Made by a program: the position numbers and the translations under genes
Source: Casuarina equisetifolia
Taxonomy: Eukaryota > Streptophyta > Magnoliopsida > Fagales > Casuarinaceae
DNA: 64,000 nt
Assembly (NCBI GenBank): GCA_028551475.1
Contig: CM052358.1
Coordinates: 5,582,501-5,646,500, forward strand
Direction: 5' to 3'
Notes under the pieces: generated by a model
Told to the model about the DNA's origin: nothing
The model's database searches: none
Seen by the model: only the letters and a program-made list of their open reading frames with translations
In this document: piece by piece, positions 13,501-24,066 of the stretch
Layout of the letters: the number at the start of each line of letters is the position of its first letter
Numbering within the stretch: position 1 is the stretch's first letter

Positions 13501-16500
13501 TACCTAGAACAATCAGGGAACCTTTAAACTAAACATAGCATGTCACTAATTTATTATTCTGTTTTAAGGAAATACTAAAAACATTAATTTTCAGATGATT
13601 TTATGAGTTTAAAAATAAGACTCACTATCTTCCTTCCTTCTCTTTTTCTGGTGCTTCGAAATCCATATAGACAAGCATGTGTATCTTTAATGGTACAAAC
13701 TATGATAATAGTAAAGATGTCCTACAAACCCATCGTACCAGCTCTTTCAGATTCCAGCTCTCCAGCAGACATAATGACAGGTTCAATTCCCATGACTTGG
13801 AATATAAGTTCCGTCTGAAATGATTTTCCTTGCCCTTTCCCACCCCAAATACCTAAATCAAATCTCAGGAAGGGGGAAAAAAAGGCATTTTTAAATGAGA
13901 ATCACGTTAGCATAAAGAAACACCTCACTTTCTCTTTTATTGTCCTGAGACAATCATACTAATATCTTAGTTTGTTGCTAAAATTGAGCTAACCCTTGTC
14001 ACCCTGAAGTTCAGAAAATTAAGAAATCCATACCAATCAGAATAAGCCTTCATAGTAATACTTAATGATCATTACATTTCAAGAAGAGAAAAATTTTGGC
14101 AATAGGAACCCCTCAAAGTACAAATTTCATAAAAGAATATCAGGTCTTGTCTCCTTACCAAGTGAAAAATCATTGTCAACACTTACCAAGAATCAAAGGA
14201 ACCTTAGTATTGAGAAGATGAGCAATGTAGTTCTTGGCAATGTGGGTGACTGCACCAACAGCAATATATGGTTGATAAAAATCAACATTCATTAAAAAAT
14301 ATGGTTGATAAAGTGCGTAAGGCATCAGATGAGTACAATAAGAAAATAAAAAAAAATTAATAATCCCAGCATGAAATTTAAAAAAGTTCTATAAAAATTT
14401 CCACACTACGAAAACTTGAAAAGTTTATCATCAATGTAAATGAAACAGCTAAAATTATAATAATAGCACCTAATGGTAGGAAGAGAACAACTCTTTTGAC
14501 AACCTTGAAGAGATGGCTTAGCTTTGAATATGGTATCAAATTATGTAAAAATGTGTTAGGTGTTTGAAAGTGAAGTTGATAGGTCTTCAGAACTGCGTCA
14601 AACATTGTTTGAGAGTTTAGATTGCTAAACCCAGGAAAAGCTAACTTATTGCAAACCCAAGACTTAAATACAAGCCTTCATGAGGGAAGTATCAATTTCA
14701 AGACTTGGAAGATGACTACCATTAAAAGCCTGGCTCACAACAACATTCCCCTTAAATTTTAGAATGTAACTATCTCTCTTAAATTCAAGAAAACCAACAA
14801 ATAAGAAGAGTCAACCGTGCAGATAAGTGTAAATGATAAATGCAGGTAATTAAATCAATTCCTAGGGTTCAAAGCTCTAATCAGCAGATTTGATCACTTA
14901 TATTAATTATTATATTGATTCTTCCTTCCTACACGATTATATGAAATAATATACAGATTCTCGCTTCCTAGTATAATCACTGATGAAATGGATGGAGAAC
15001 TTCGCTAAGCACTCATGTTTGGAAGTCCAAGGATATGCATAATGTCTCAGAAAGTGTGATGTTGTGATTTGTCGACGACAAAAGCCTGAACAATGCAAAA
15101 CTTAAAACGGGAATATCACTTTCAACACCCCATTTCCAATTTTTTTCATTTTAAGAAAACAATAGAACACATAGAAGCAGCAACAGGTGTGAACCTTAAC
15201 AAATGTGAAACGCATCCGCAGTAGGCAGTTGAATAGAGTTTGGTCTTTTTACCAAATTTTCTTACTGCTTTAACACATTTCCTCTCAGTTTTTACCTTAG
15301 CCCAGTTTGGTAGAACTTACCAACTTTATCCTGTCAAAGAAAAGCAAACGGACAGCCATTAAAGCACAATGTATGTCATCATTGGCAAGATACAGAGCAC
15401 CATATTGAAATATTTTGACTAAAAAGAAACATTTAAACAAAGCTCAGGAACCTTAACAACATAAATAACACGATTCTTGGCAGATAAATCACATCATGGC
15501 ATGGAAATAGGTATAAGAAAGACATGAACTTTCCTAAAAGTCTGTGGCATTTACTTATAACATTTGATTGCATATGAGAGCATCTCATATGAGCTCAAAG
15601 GGAGAATAGAACGCTGGAAAGAGAGTCCTCTCAGCCTGGCTGCTTAGCAAATATGATCTCTACACTTGAAATGCTGAAATCTAAAGAAACGTGAAAACAT
15701 TTATTAAAGTCCAAAGAGTTCAACAATTTATCTTGTTCTCTCAATCTCTGAAAACTTCGCTGATCTATCATTCCAATTGAACCAAAATACATAAAGCAAG
15801 CACAGTTTCCAATAAAACTTGTTCTCTAGCAACCAAGCCTAAGCACAGAAATTCTCCTCGGTTACTATGTCGATTACACGATACTTTAGGATACCTTAAG
15901 GAAATACGGTACCATATTCCTTACTAGACAAACTCTTAGGCCTTGGCGAGAAAGATGGGCCAAGAACACAGGAATTGCAATTGGTGTCACCACAGTTGTA
16001 TAAAACGCAACTGAGACACTATTATGGAACCAAATTATTTATTTTTATTTTTATTTTTTTAAGAAAATCAGTCCTACTTATTCCGACCTTGAGATATAGG
16101 CGGCGGTAGAGAGAGATAATTGAGGCACAATTGCGATTCATTCGCTTTTTGTTTCTTTGACCACTTTTCCTGTTCATGGTGCTTGTGTGTGCAATCTATA
16201 ATATCCAAAAGGTAACACCACGCCAGAAACGAAAATACCGGACAGTACTTTTAAGTGCACTGCAATGCAGTTCACTAACAAGAATCTACAAAGATGATAA
16301 CACCGAACAACAAATGCGATCATACAAGAACAAATTCGTCGAAAAAAAAGAAAGAAGTGCAGAATTACCATGAAGAGAGGAGCAATATAGTAATCGCCTT
16401 GAAGGTACTCAAATGACCTCGTCGCTTTCTGACGATAATCAAACACAATATCCGCTGCAAAAAATATTGAGTACGCCACAAAATAACTAAATTGCTTCAT

Positions 16501-16921
16501 GAACGTTGTGAAGTTAAAGACTCCGAAAAATTCTCTCTGTTTTTGCATTTCTTCAGTTTCTCAAAAACCAAACACGGTATAGGAAGAGGTACAAAGGTTT
16601 ACAGTCTCGTCCGAGAAAGTTGCCGGCGAAGAGGTCATCAACGACGCCAGCCCTAGCTCCAACAGCGATATTCATGTTGTCAGCCTCTTTACCGAGCCTA
16701 TAGAGATAGTCTCTCCCCTCAGAGTCCTTGGCTTCCCACGACGACTGCTCGGAGAGCCTCCTGGCTCTCTCGGACTCGCTACGATCACCGTTTTCAGCAT
16801 CTTCTGTTTTCTCGGTAAAAGAAGACTTGGAACAGCGAAGGGAGGACGAAGGAAGAGGAGACCTCTTGGCGAGAGCCGCGGGGAGTATATGGACGGGAAA
16901 TGCAAAGGACGACAGCGCCAT
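7563..16921 (-). CDS. Rubisco-activase-like chloroplast AAA+ ATPase (At1g73110 type), 12 exons
   Basis: Exons, in transcription order: 16921-16603, 16454-16369, 15330-15321, 14249-14187, 13852-13739, 13299-13238, 11472-11418, 11252-11051, 10014-9908, 9158-9103, 8389-8297, 7670-7563. They join in frame to 424 aa with GT-AG borders throughout. Walker A (GGKGQGKS, about residues 163-170), Walker B (LMINDID, 224-230), sensor-1 Asn in IVTGND (about 284) and the arginine-finger region IRDGRMEK (294-301) are all present. The Ser/Ala-rich N terminus (MALSSFAFPV) looks like a chloroplast transit peptide. The protein ends at KEYMKNIDS, without the redox-regulated cysteine tail of canonical RCA-alpha. 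Family knowledge: AAA+ remodelling of inhibited Rubisco; whether this divergent type does so is inference. Start chosen at 16921 because its ATG context (GCAATGG) is strong. An in-frame ATG at 16966 would add 15 residues but has a weak context. Confidence 0.93.
10015..11050 (-). other. intron 8 of the activase-like gene
   Basis: A 1.04-kb intron between the YAPLIRDGRMEKFYW and QPNHEDIV exons. The 10.17-10.55 kb part is less AT-rich than the rest and carries a 107-codon minus-strand frame with no recognisable product; it may be an old insertion. I see no nested gene. Confidence 0.5.
11473..13237 (-). other. intron 6 of the activase-like gene
   Basis: A 1.77-kb intron between exon 6 (ending RTASQVVQNQ) and exon 7 (GKMSCLMINDID). 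AT-rich with no supported frame. It is the largest intron of the gene, and most of the roughly 9.4-kb gene span is intron. Confidence 0.6.
13893..14692. repeat. duplication block A, copy 1 (within the activase-like gene)
   Basis: About 800 bp covering part of intron 4, exon 4 and part of intron 3 of the activase-like gene. It matches 23257-24066 in the same orientation with many small differences. The long shared minus-strand reading (MFDAVLKTYQLHFQTPNTF here, MFDTVLKTCQLHFQTPNTF there) is intronic and is not proposed as a gene. Confidence 0.85.
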
Positions 16922-17051
16922 TGCAAACGTCTTTGATTCGGGGCTGGAGGACTGGAGGATTATCATCTAGAGAGTGTGACTCAGGGACTATCTGGCGCCA
17001 CGTATTTGACACGTTGACAACATCGTTAATTTGGAATTTGATTGGAAACAT
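16922..17051 (-). promoter_or_regulatory. compressed promoter/5' leader of the activase-like gene
   Basis: Only about 130 bp separate the chosen ATG (16921) from the end of the NAT pseudogene. On the minus strand an ABRE-type ACGTGGC core (complement of GCCACGT at 16997-17003) lies 76-82 bp upstream of the ATG, with a second ACGT-like site at about 17010. No clear TATA box. The rest of the promoter would have to lie within pseudogene sequence. Confidence 0.4.
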
Positions 17052-18500
17052 TTACTTGGTAATCTTACCATGATTTTGTTCCAAAATAGACCACTTAAAG
17101 CTGGGGGACCATCTCCGTTCTCCATTGATTGCCGTGTACTCATTGAAGTACTGTAGCACTGATAAGCCAAGGAAGATAGAGAGGCCCAAGATGAACTTGT
17201 TTCTGAAACTGTTTAGGTTGCAGAATTGACGAAAACTAAGACCCCCCCGAACCCACGTAGCCAAAGAATAGGCAGTATAAAGCGGCAACAATTGGTGCCA
17301 GGATTGAAGCAAAGACTGCTCCAAATTTGCCCAGGATGGAAAAGAAAATCATAAATCATGCTCATATTTGCACTACCCTTCGACTGTCAACACGAGTCAA
17401 GGCTAAGAGACCAGCATTCTCTATAGATACAGAGGATCCATTTACAGTTCCAAGCAGCCCAGACAACAGGATTCCAATTTTCCTGCCAACCAACACCACG
17501 GCTAAGAATGGAAGGTGGCATTGGAGTTGCATTTGCATACCTTGCTACCCCAATGAAAGCACCAGTGGACTCTACAAGAGCAACAAAAGAAGCCATCATC
17601 ATGGCAAAGGCTTCACCAGCATGAAATGAAGGTGTTCCCCACTGAAAGGGATATGGAACTCTTATCCATGGAGCACCATCTATAAGTCCAGCACGATCGG
17701 TGCGACAGCTTGCTTGTGTTCTCGGTGCTGCACCATTATATGCCCCGCCTACTGTTAGCAGGTGAGCATATATCCAGACAATCACCACTGAGAAAATGAT
17801 TGCAAATCGGTCAAAGAGATGCTTTCCCGGATGCAGAACATGAGGCATATACTGAAATAAAAACTAATATGATAAGCTCCGGTAGTCCAATCTCCACGCA
17901 TTCTGCAACCCCAGGGAAACCTAACTCGTAAAGCCCAAATCCAACTAATGCTACCAAAGGAGCAGCTGAAAGTAGATTTAAAAACCTTGTAACATTGCGC
18001 CTGAGGCCTCTGAAGCTCAAGACAATCTGAAGAGTTGAGGCAACAATAAGAGCACCTTGAATTGCCCGCATTATCCGCTTAAATTTCTATATTGGGTCGG
18101 TCTGTATCATTTGAGAATCGACCAGAAAGAATAATTGAAATTGTGGTCGGGACAAAGGTATATGACCCTGCAATGACAGCAGGCAGTAACAATGACTGTA
18201 GCAATGTGTCAGCGACAACCTTTGCCTTCTCCTCATTTCCGCTCCCCCATTTGAGGAACCAGAGCAGTGGGAGTGAGAAACGTCGTGCCAAGCATCACAA
18301 GATGGTGTTGAAACCCAAGAAGGTTATCTTGTTGAAACCCAAGAAGGATGGCTTCGGGCCATGGAGATCGGCTGGTAACGCAGTAAGCAATGTTCGGGAG
18401 CTGATCCTGCGGCTCCATCTGATTTTGGAGCTCCACCTCCACATTTGAGGAACCAGAGCAGTGGGAATGACGAGAACAGCAAAGGTGATCCAAACCCAAA
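17052..18500 (-). pseudogene. NAT: nucleobase-ascorbate transporter (NAT/NCS2) pseudogene, apparently processed
   Basis: Successive frames read as a plant NAT protein: DQLPNIAYCVTS / PWPEAILLGFQ / HHLVMLGTTFL (about 18250-18440); GNEEKAKVV, SYTFVPTTISIILSGRFS (18100-18240); MRAIQGALIVASTLQIVLSF to ELIILVFIS (17850-18071); MPHVLHPGKHLFDRF to LSRGVGWQ (17480-17848); then LLSGLLGTVNGSSVSIENAG, FMIFFSILGKFGAVFASI, FCNLNSFRNKFILGLSIFLG and YFNEYTAING (17100-17480). At least three frameshifts, two close stops after VVQI (near 17355), loss of part of the LLFVAGIN..FGTR segment and an 8-codon tandem insertion in the N-terminal part make it dead. About 440 codons lie contiguously although plant NAT genes have many introns, which suggests a retrocopy. 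The C terminus after the YFNEYTAING region is missing. Confidence 0.88.
18307..18347. repeat. 24-bp tandem duplication inside the NAT pseudogene
   Basis: The 17-mer GTTGAAACCCAAGAAGG occurs at 18307-18323 and again at 18331-18347. In the pseudogene frame this duplicates the LLGFQ segment (LLGFQQDNLLGFQ), adding eight residues that intact NAT proteins do not have. Confidence 0.85.
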
Positions 18501-18507
18501 TCCCCAA

Positions 18508-18546
18508 ATCTTTGTCACTGGCTTGTCCACATTGCTGCAGTCGCTA
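18508..18546 (+). pseudogene. NAT fragment in inverted orientation
   Basis: The plus strand reads IFVTGLSTLLQSL, resembling the NAT segment LLFVAGINTLLQSLFGTR. That is the segment partly missing from the minus-strand pseudogene next to it. A micro-inversion or a second inserted fragment would explain both. The match is only 13 residues, so confidence is moderate to low. Confidence 0.4.
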
Positions 18547-18997
18547 CCCAGTGAGCGGGGGGTCCATATATTAATAAGGCACCCAAGCTCAGTGTTACGC
18601 GCCGATTTGGGACTGGCTTCTCAACAAGACCCAATTACCGCAGGGCCAAGGGAATCCCCTTGGGTTTTCAGTAGAAGAATTTGATGAAAAATAGAACATG
18701 AAACCAGTCCAGTTTAGTATACATTAAAAATAAGCAATCTAATGAAGCGGGGATATAGAGAAGGAAATTTGAACATTTCACCCAATAGAAACTGAAATAG
18801 ACATTACATGTTTCCTTGACAAAACTCAGGCTATTTCGCTGTTGCTGCTCAAAGTCTTCATACGACTTGGCAAGACAACTATTCCTTTCTAATACAAACA
18901 TTTCCTGTCAATATTAAGATCAGCAACACAAAACAGTTGATGAATCCACGTCAATGTGACAAGGTTTATAATAACATCTCCGTTATGCCTCGTCTAG

Positions 18998-20770
18998 TTA
19001 ATCTCTCCGGGAACAATCATGAGTACTAGTCCATGATGATCCACATCCATAGCAAAACTCTACCCCACACCTGTAACGCAATCAACAAGGTGTTATTCGA
19101 ATTCAATGTTTGACACAACACTGTAGAAAGAGGGTAAACAGATACCGGAAAAAAGCCTGGAATGGTTCTATTCAAGGTGGCTATGAAGGGTTCTAGTGAG
19201 CCCGAGTATGATCAATCTCAAATTCCAGTCTGGGAGTTAGATTACCAGTTTACATTCAACTCTAGGGAACCAACTGAATCAATTCTATAAGCATCAAATC
19301 CATCTAAAACCCAGTGCAGATTTGTTGAAGTTATTGATTCGGCCTACAAAAGAGAAGCCTAATCAACCAACGCATCAGACAGGAGTTCACATCCAAACAA
19401 GAGTCCACCGACTAGTCAATATGCACTCCACCAATATCTGCACATCATGCCAGCCACTGACCACACCGCCGAAATTATCATGCCACTGCCCAACCATCAT
19501 CTAATAATAATAATGGAAGTATATGTAGGATATTCTATAAATAGGAGAGTGAACTATGGTCGACTACTCCTCAAATGTTATGTTTTGTGTACAGATGTAG
19601 CAGGGTGTTTAGGCCCTGCAACCAATGGTTTCTAAATTAACTTTAGATGTTATTGTTGTTGCTTCATATATGTTTGTATTGGAGTAATTTCTACTTCTAT
19701 TTCTTCATTGTTTTTTATGTTCAAATCACTTCTAAAGGTGTTTTTCTTCTTTGATTGCTGTTCTAGTATTATCTCTCTTATATCTTTGTTATAGACTAGT
19801 TGCTTCTTTGATTTAGTATGTCCATCAAACCAAACATGCAAAAGTTATAAACTCAAGTCCAACCCTACCACATTAAACAACCCAACATAGTCTGATTTTC
19901 TTCTAGATTATGTTAATTGAAAATAATAGCAGAGCAAACTAACCTGCAAGTCATATGCAAACAACCATCAGTCCTTTCCACATAGAACTTGCAACTGGGA
20001 CACCTCCTCCATTTCTCCTCCCTAGCGAGCTCCCTCAGCATAACATCGTCCCTTCCTTTCTCATTCTCATCAAGTTTTTGGAACTCCTCGCACTCTATTC
20101 CTGAATGCCAGGGGACATGACACTGTGCGCAGAAAAACCTATGGCAGGATGGACACACCGACCCAGTAATGTCTTCTTCTTCCTCTTTCACCAACATGGC
20201 TGAACAGTCCTTAAAGGGACAGTAAGACTTTGTCTCAGACGAAAACAGGGCCGTGCATCGCGCCTCGTCCCACCTTTCAAGCACGTCGTTGGGAAGCCTT
20301 GACCTGCAAGCATCGATTTCTAGGACACCCCTGCATTCCAATCCGGGGCAAAGTACATTAGTTATGCCCTCATGGACTTTTGTGGCAACATGTTTGCCGA
20401 TGCATTCAGAACAAAAAGAGTGAAGGCAGTTCCCGTTTGTGAACATCTGGTCACCGTCTTTCTCTTCCACACAAATGTGACAGAAGCCACCCGACGATTC
20501 TCCGGCTTCTTTCTTCGCCGCCTCTGGCTCTGGGTCCGTGGCCGGATGACTCGCTTGGCCAGTAAGTGATGATGACACGGAAGACGCAACCCGATCGTTC
20601 TTCGCCATTTGAGAAGTGATCAAGGCCCCCATCAGAACCTCTTGGAGCTGCAACCTGTCCGCACACTTGTCATCCGACACAGGGAAAATCTCATCTTCTT
20701 GTTCATCAAGGAGCGCCGAGAAGTAAAAGTCATCGACAGACATATCATCAGGGACCGACTTCTGTGCCAT
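18998..20770 (-). CDS. RBR (RING1-IBR-RING2) E3 ubiquitin ligase, tandem copy 1
   Basis: Two exons, 20770-19944 and 19070-18998, join in frame to 299 aa; the donor follows HMTCR and the acceptor precedes CGVEFCYGCG, completing RING2. RING1 ligands are C97, C100, C115, H117, C120, C123, C141 and C146. IBR ligands are C184, C189, C206, C209, C214, C217, H222 and C227. RING2 has C257, C260, C275, C277, C282 and C285, with C270 in the DGCLHMTC motif at the catalytic position. Family knowledge: RBR ligases take ubiquitin from E2 onto the RING2 cysteine before transfer to substrate. The N-terminal 90 residues are acidic with no known domain. No membrane segment; probably cytosolic or nuclear. Substrate unknown. 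Reading past the donor would stop early and lose half of RING2, which supports the splice. Confidence 0.93.
19319..19907. mobile_element. about 0.59-kb segment present only in the copy-1 RBR intron
   Basis: Copy 1 has this segment between sequences matching 25250-25263 and 25265 onward; in copy 2 the flanks meet directly. The RBR intron is therefore 873 bp in copy 1 and 280 bp in copy 2. The segment has no clear coding capacity or terminal inverted repeats, but carries a TATA-like TATAAATAGG near 19536-19545. It may be a small non-autonomous insertion in copy 1 or a deletion in copy 2. Confidence 0.5.
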
Positions 20771-22334
20771 ATTACGAGCTGTAAGTGAAAGAACAACCCC
20801 TTGATCTCTCTATACAAAGGAGAAAATCTGCGACTTGAATGATATAGTGGAACTGACGGCTTTCGTCTCCCATTTGGAAGCTTAAATGGGAACTCGTGGT
20901 TCACCTTTTCTGATTTAAAAAAAAAAAAAAAGAATGACTTGACTTCGGTGAGGTCGGCCAAACTTGTCACCCAAGTTGAAGAAGTTCAAAACGGATTATT
21001 GAACAGCAAACTTATCTCATAAGTTAAATAAGCCCATAAAACCACACTTTTGTCGTTATGCCAATCTCGCATTTAGAGATCGAGGTGGGGAAGACGAAAG
21101 CATTCTCCTCCTCCACTTCCTAGTGACGGGAAGAAAAGTGAAAGACGAATACTCGTAGAAGAAAAGTCCAATTTCACCGTGTGAAATGACTTCGAGAGTT
21201 GGTGAAATTAAATAAACAAAGTTTCTTTTGGGTAAAAGCTCCAAACTCACATGACATTAAATTAAGTTTATGCTTATAATTTCTTTTTCCTAAGCTTCTA
21301 GTTAAATTTTTTTCATTTGTTTTCCTTCTATAAACAGAAGGAGTTTGATACCAATATCAGGGACTTATGAAAAAACCAACAAATTTATTCTAAAATTAAC
21401 TATTTAATTACTTTTCTTACAAGCATTGATGGCTTTATAATTCATGTATACTATTTGGTTTCTACTAATAACTTAATTTTTAAATGTTTAGAGAGGTTAC
21501 ATTAAGGATATAAATATCTCAATCCAAGCTCACTTGAATAGACACTTTGATTATATAAAGATCTCCATGTTAACTGCTCTAACTTGAGTCAAGATGGTCT
21601 AGGTTTAATGAAAATAGTTATATTGGGAATTGTTGAGGATAATAATAGCTTGCACTATCTATAGTATCTAGTTACTACAATTGCAAGATCTCCTTTTTAT
21701 TAATCCGCATGGGTTGGTCCCACCAACAGATTATGAAAACTCTAAATTTTATTTGTTGTCTTCATTCTAAGCAAGCGTTTTATCCACTATAATGCAATCT
21801 TCTCACATGAAACTTTTCAGAAACTACACAAACTAGATTGTTAAGTATTAATTTTCTTGAAATGCAAATATCTCTCATATAAAGACATTATTTAGTGGAA
21901 AAAATAATTATTTAACAGGGGTAATTCTTTAAAGTTAAAGTTGATAGAAAATAAGAAATAATAATTACCCAATTACTTTTATAAGTTGATAGCCCATAAA
22001 TCTAATGAATATTTCATTACCTTGCGGGACAATTGAGATGATTATGGCTAAAGGAATATGAGACTTTTTCTTAATGGGATTGATTTTGGCATGGCTTTTT
22101 TAGCATCTTTGGTTATTATTGCTTTTAATCGTTAAAAATGCAGGGTAGTGGGCGTCCACCCCTACCTCACAGGAGTTCTTTTCATGTAGATTTATTATCT
22201 TCAGATATAACCGCAATTTCATAAAGATTGACTATAAATTCCATTAGTAAATTGAACAAAAATTGATAGATGTATTGATTTTTAATTTCTTTGAAAAAAG
22301 TAGGTTGATAATATTTTTACGGGGGGTAAGGTGT
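20771..22334 (-). promoter_or_regulatory. upstream region of RBR copy 1
   Basis: AT-rich upstream DNA of the first RBR gene. A TATA-like CTATATC (plus-strand GATATAG, 20841-20847) lies about 75 bp upstream of the ATG and is conserved in copy 2 (26192-26199). A T-run (A-run on plus) sits near 20917-20930. The part at 22066-22280 is strongly conserved with 27851-28065. No gene seen. Confidence 0.4.
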
Positions 22335-22636
22335 GATAAAGAGGTATGGATCAAGCCCGGCGTAATTAAAGCTCTAGACGGTGACTCGTCGCTGACTGTG
22401 GTAGGTTGATCGATGTTGATACGGGCTCCCTGGTCGGCGAAAACACAAGCAAGAAGTCAGCAATCTCATCGCACCATCCGGTAATACGGCAATTCAAACA
22501 CTTCACCAATACCATGAAGTTAATCGTTACATGTCAGAATTCAGCACAGGAGTGCGTACAAACTAGTTATAGCACCGAATTGTCTTACTTTGGCACAAGG
22601 AAAAACATTCAAGTGTTATTATGAATACACGTTCAT
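22335..22636. other. conserved GC-richer block C, copy 1, function unknown
   Basis: About 300 bp, less AT-rich than its surroundings, matched by 28455-28735 (shared strings such as GGATCAAGCCC, CTAGACGGTG, AAAACACAAGCAAG and GTACAGGAGTGCGTAC-like). The 72-codon frame in this copy is not preserved in the other, so it is probably not coding. It could be an old promoter, a leader exon or a mobile-element fragment carried in the duplication. Confidence 0.45.
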
Positions 22637-23256
22637 CAAGGTTTTACATCCTAAATGTTCCGTGTAAAATGATTTTTTTTTAATAAGAAACAAGGACAAA
22701 TTTTATTCATTACAACAAAGCTAAGCATAATAACCATATTTTGAATAAGTACAAGGGTAGAATATAAGTTTAATACTTAAAAAAGGCAAAATGTCATATA
22801 TATTAAATTGTCATATAAAAACTTGAAATGAAAGTATAAAATATATTGAGCAGCACATTCATTTGACCATATAATGATCCATAATTATCTAAGCCTAATT
22901 GATCTTGCATGAAAACTACTAAACATAGGCATAATAATGAATTAGAATGATAAAAAAAATTCACATTTTCTATTGTCTACCCATAATTAGTAAGATGGTC
23001 TGCAACTACATTTCTCTCACAATACACATGTTGAACCTTTGCATATGTTAATATTATGGAGAGACACCGTTAAATGACATACTTTAGTTTTCACAAAATT
23101 TTTCATTTTTTAAATAGACATTGAACTAAATAAAAGAAGTACAATTCAATTATATGAGGCATTTGATTCTGTTTTTAACATATCTTAAGACCTTCCAGAA
23201 AGGTGTAAGCTTCAACATTTGCATTACTACTTGTGGTCTAAAACAATTTTTCTTTA
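22637..23256. other. spacer between duplication copies
   Basis: AT-rich, no coding capacity. It lies between the end of block B copy 1 and the start of block A copy 2. I see nothing recognisable here. Confidence 0.6.
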
Positions 23257-24066
23257 AGGGGACACTTAAATGAGAATGACGTTAACATAAAGAAACACCT
23301 CACTTTCTCTCTTTTATTGTGCTAAGACAATCCATACTAGTATCTTACTTTATTGCTAAAATTGAGCTAATCCTTGTCACCTTTATCATAATTGAAGTTC
23401 AAAAAAATGAAGAAATCCATACCAGTCAAAATAAGCCTTCATAATAATATTTAATTATCATTACATTTCAAGAAAAGAAAAGAAAATTGACAATAGGAGC
23501 CGTTCAAAGTACAGATTTCATAAAAGAATATCAAGCCTTTTCTCCTTACCAAGTGAAAAATCATTGTCAAATCAAAGGAACATTAATATTGAGAAGATGA
23601 GCAAAGTAGTTCTTGACAACGTGGGTGTCTGCACCAACAGCAATATATGGTTGACAAAAATCAACACTCATTAAAAACTACGGCTGATGAAGCGTATAAA
23701 GCATCAGATGAGTACGATAAAAAATGTAAAAAATTAATAATCCTAACACGAAAACTTAAAAGTTTTTTATAAAAATTTCTTCAATACAAACACTTGAAAA
23801 GGTTATCATCAATGTAAATGAAACAGCAAAAATTATAATAATAGCACCTAATAGTAAGAAGAGAACTACTCTTTTGACGATCTCGAAGAGATGGCTTAGC
23901 TTTGAAAATAGTGTCAAATTATGTAAAAATGTGTTAGGTGTTTGAAAGTGAAGTTGACAAGTCTTCAGAACAGTGTCAAACATTGTTTGAGAATTCGGAT
24001 TGCAAACCAAGGAAGAGCTACTATATGACAAACCCAAGACTAAAATACAAGCCTTCGTGACGGAAG
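23257..24066. repeat. duplication block A, copy 2
   Basis: Degenerate direct copy of 13893-14692, containing a dead copy of activase-like exon 4. It lacks the flanking activase exons, so it is a fragment and not a second gene. Confidence 0.85.
23571..23628 (-). pseudogene. relic of activase-like exon 4
   Basis: The minus strand reads THVVKNYFAHLLNINVPLI, against THIAKNYIAHLLNTKVPLIL in the functional gene. The acceptor GGTGCAG is kept. A 12-bp deletion (CACTTACCAAGA of copy 1, 14180-14191) has removed the GTAAGT donor and the last exon bases. No partner exons accompany it. Confidence 0.85.

Larger units (their letters stand above)
18663..22636. repeat. duplication block B, copy 1 (first RBR gene and flanks)
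   Basis: About 4.0 kb collinear with 24610-28735 in direct orientation, covering the 3' flank, both exons, the promoter and the upstream block of the RBR gene. The copies differ by point changes, a roughly 0.6-kb presence/absence segment in the intron and a repeat-like insertion near 27.2-27.7 kb in copy 2. Boundaries are by eye. Confidence 0.88.

Noticed and set aside
14378..14605. 75-codon minus-strand frame, also present near 23756-24070 as 104 codons
   Set aside because: It lies in an intron of the activase-like gene, and similarity between copies is explained by the segmental duplication; the frame has no family features.
16174..16548. 124-codon minus-strand frame
   Set aside because: It contains activase-like exon 2 (16369-16454) but the rest is intron read-through.
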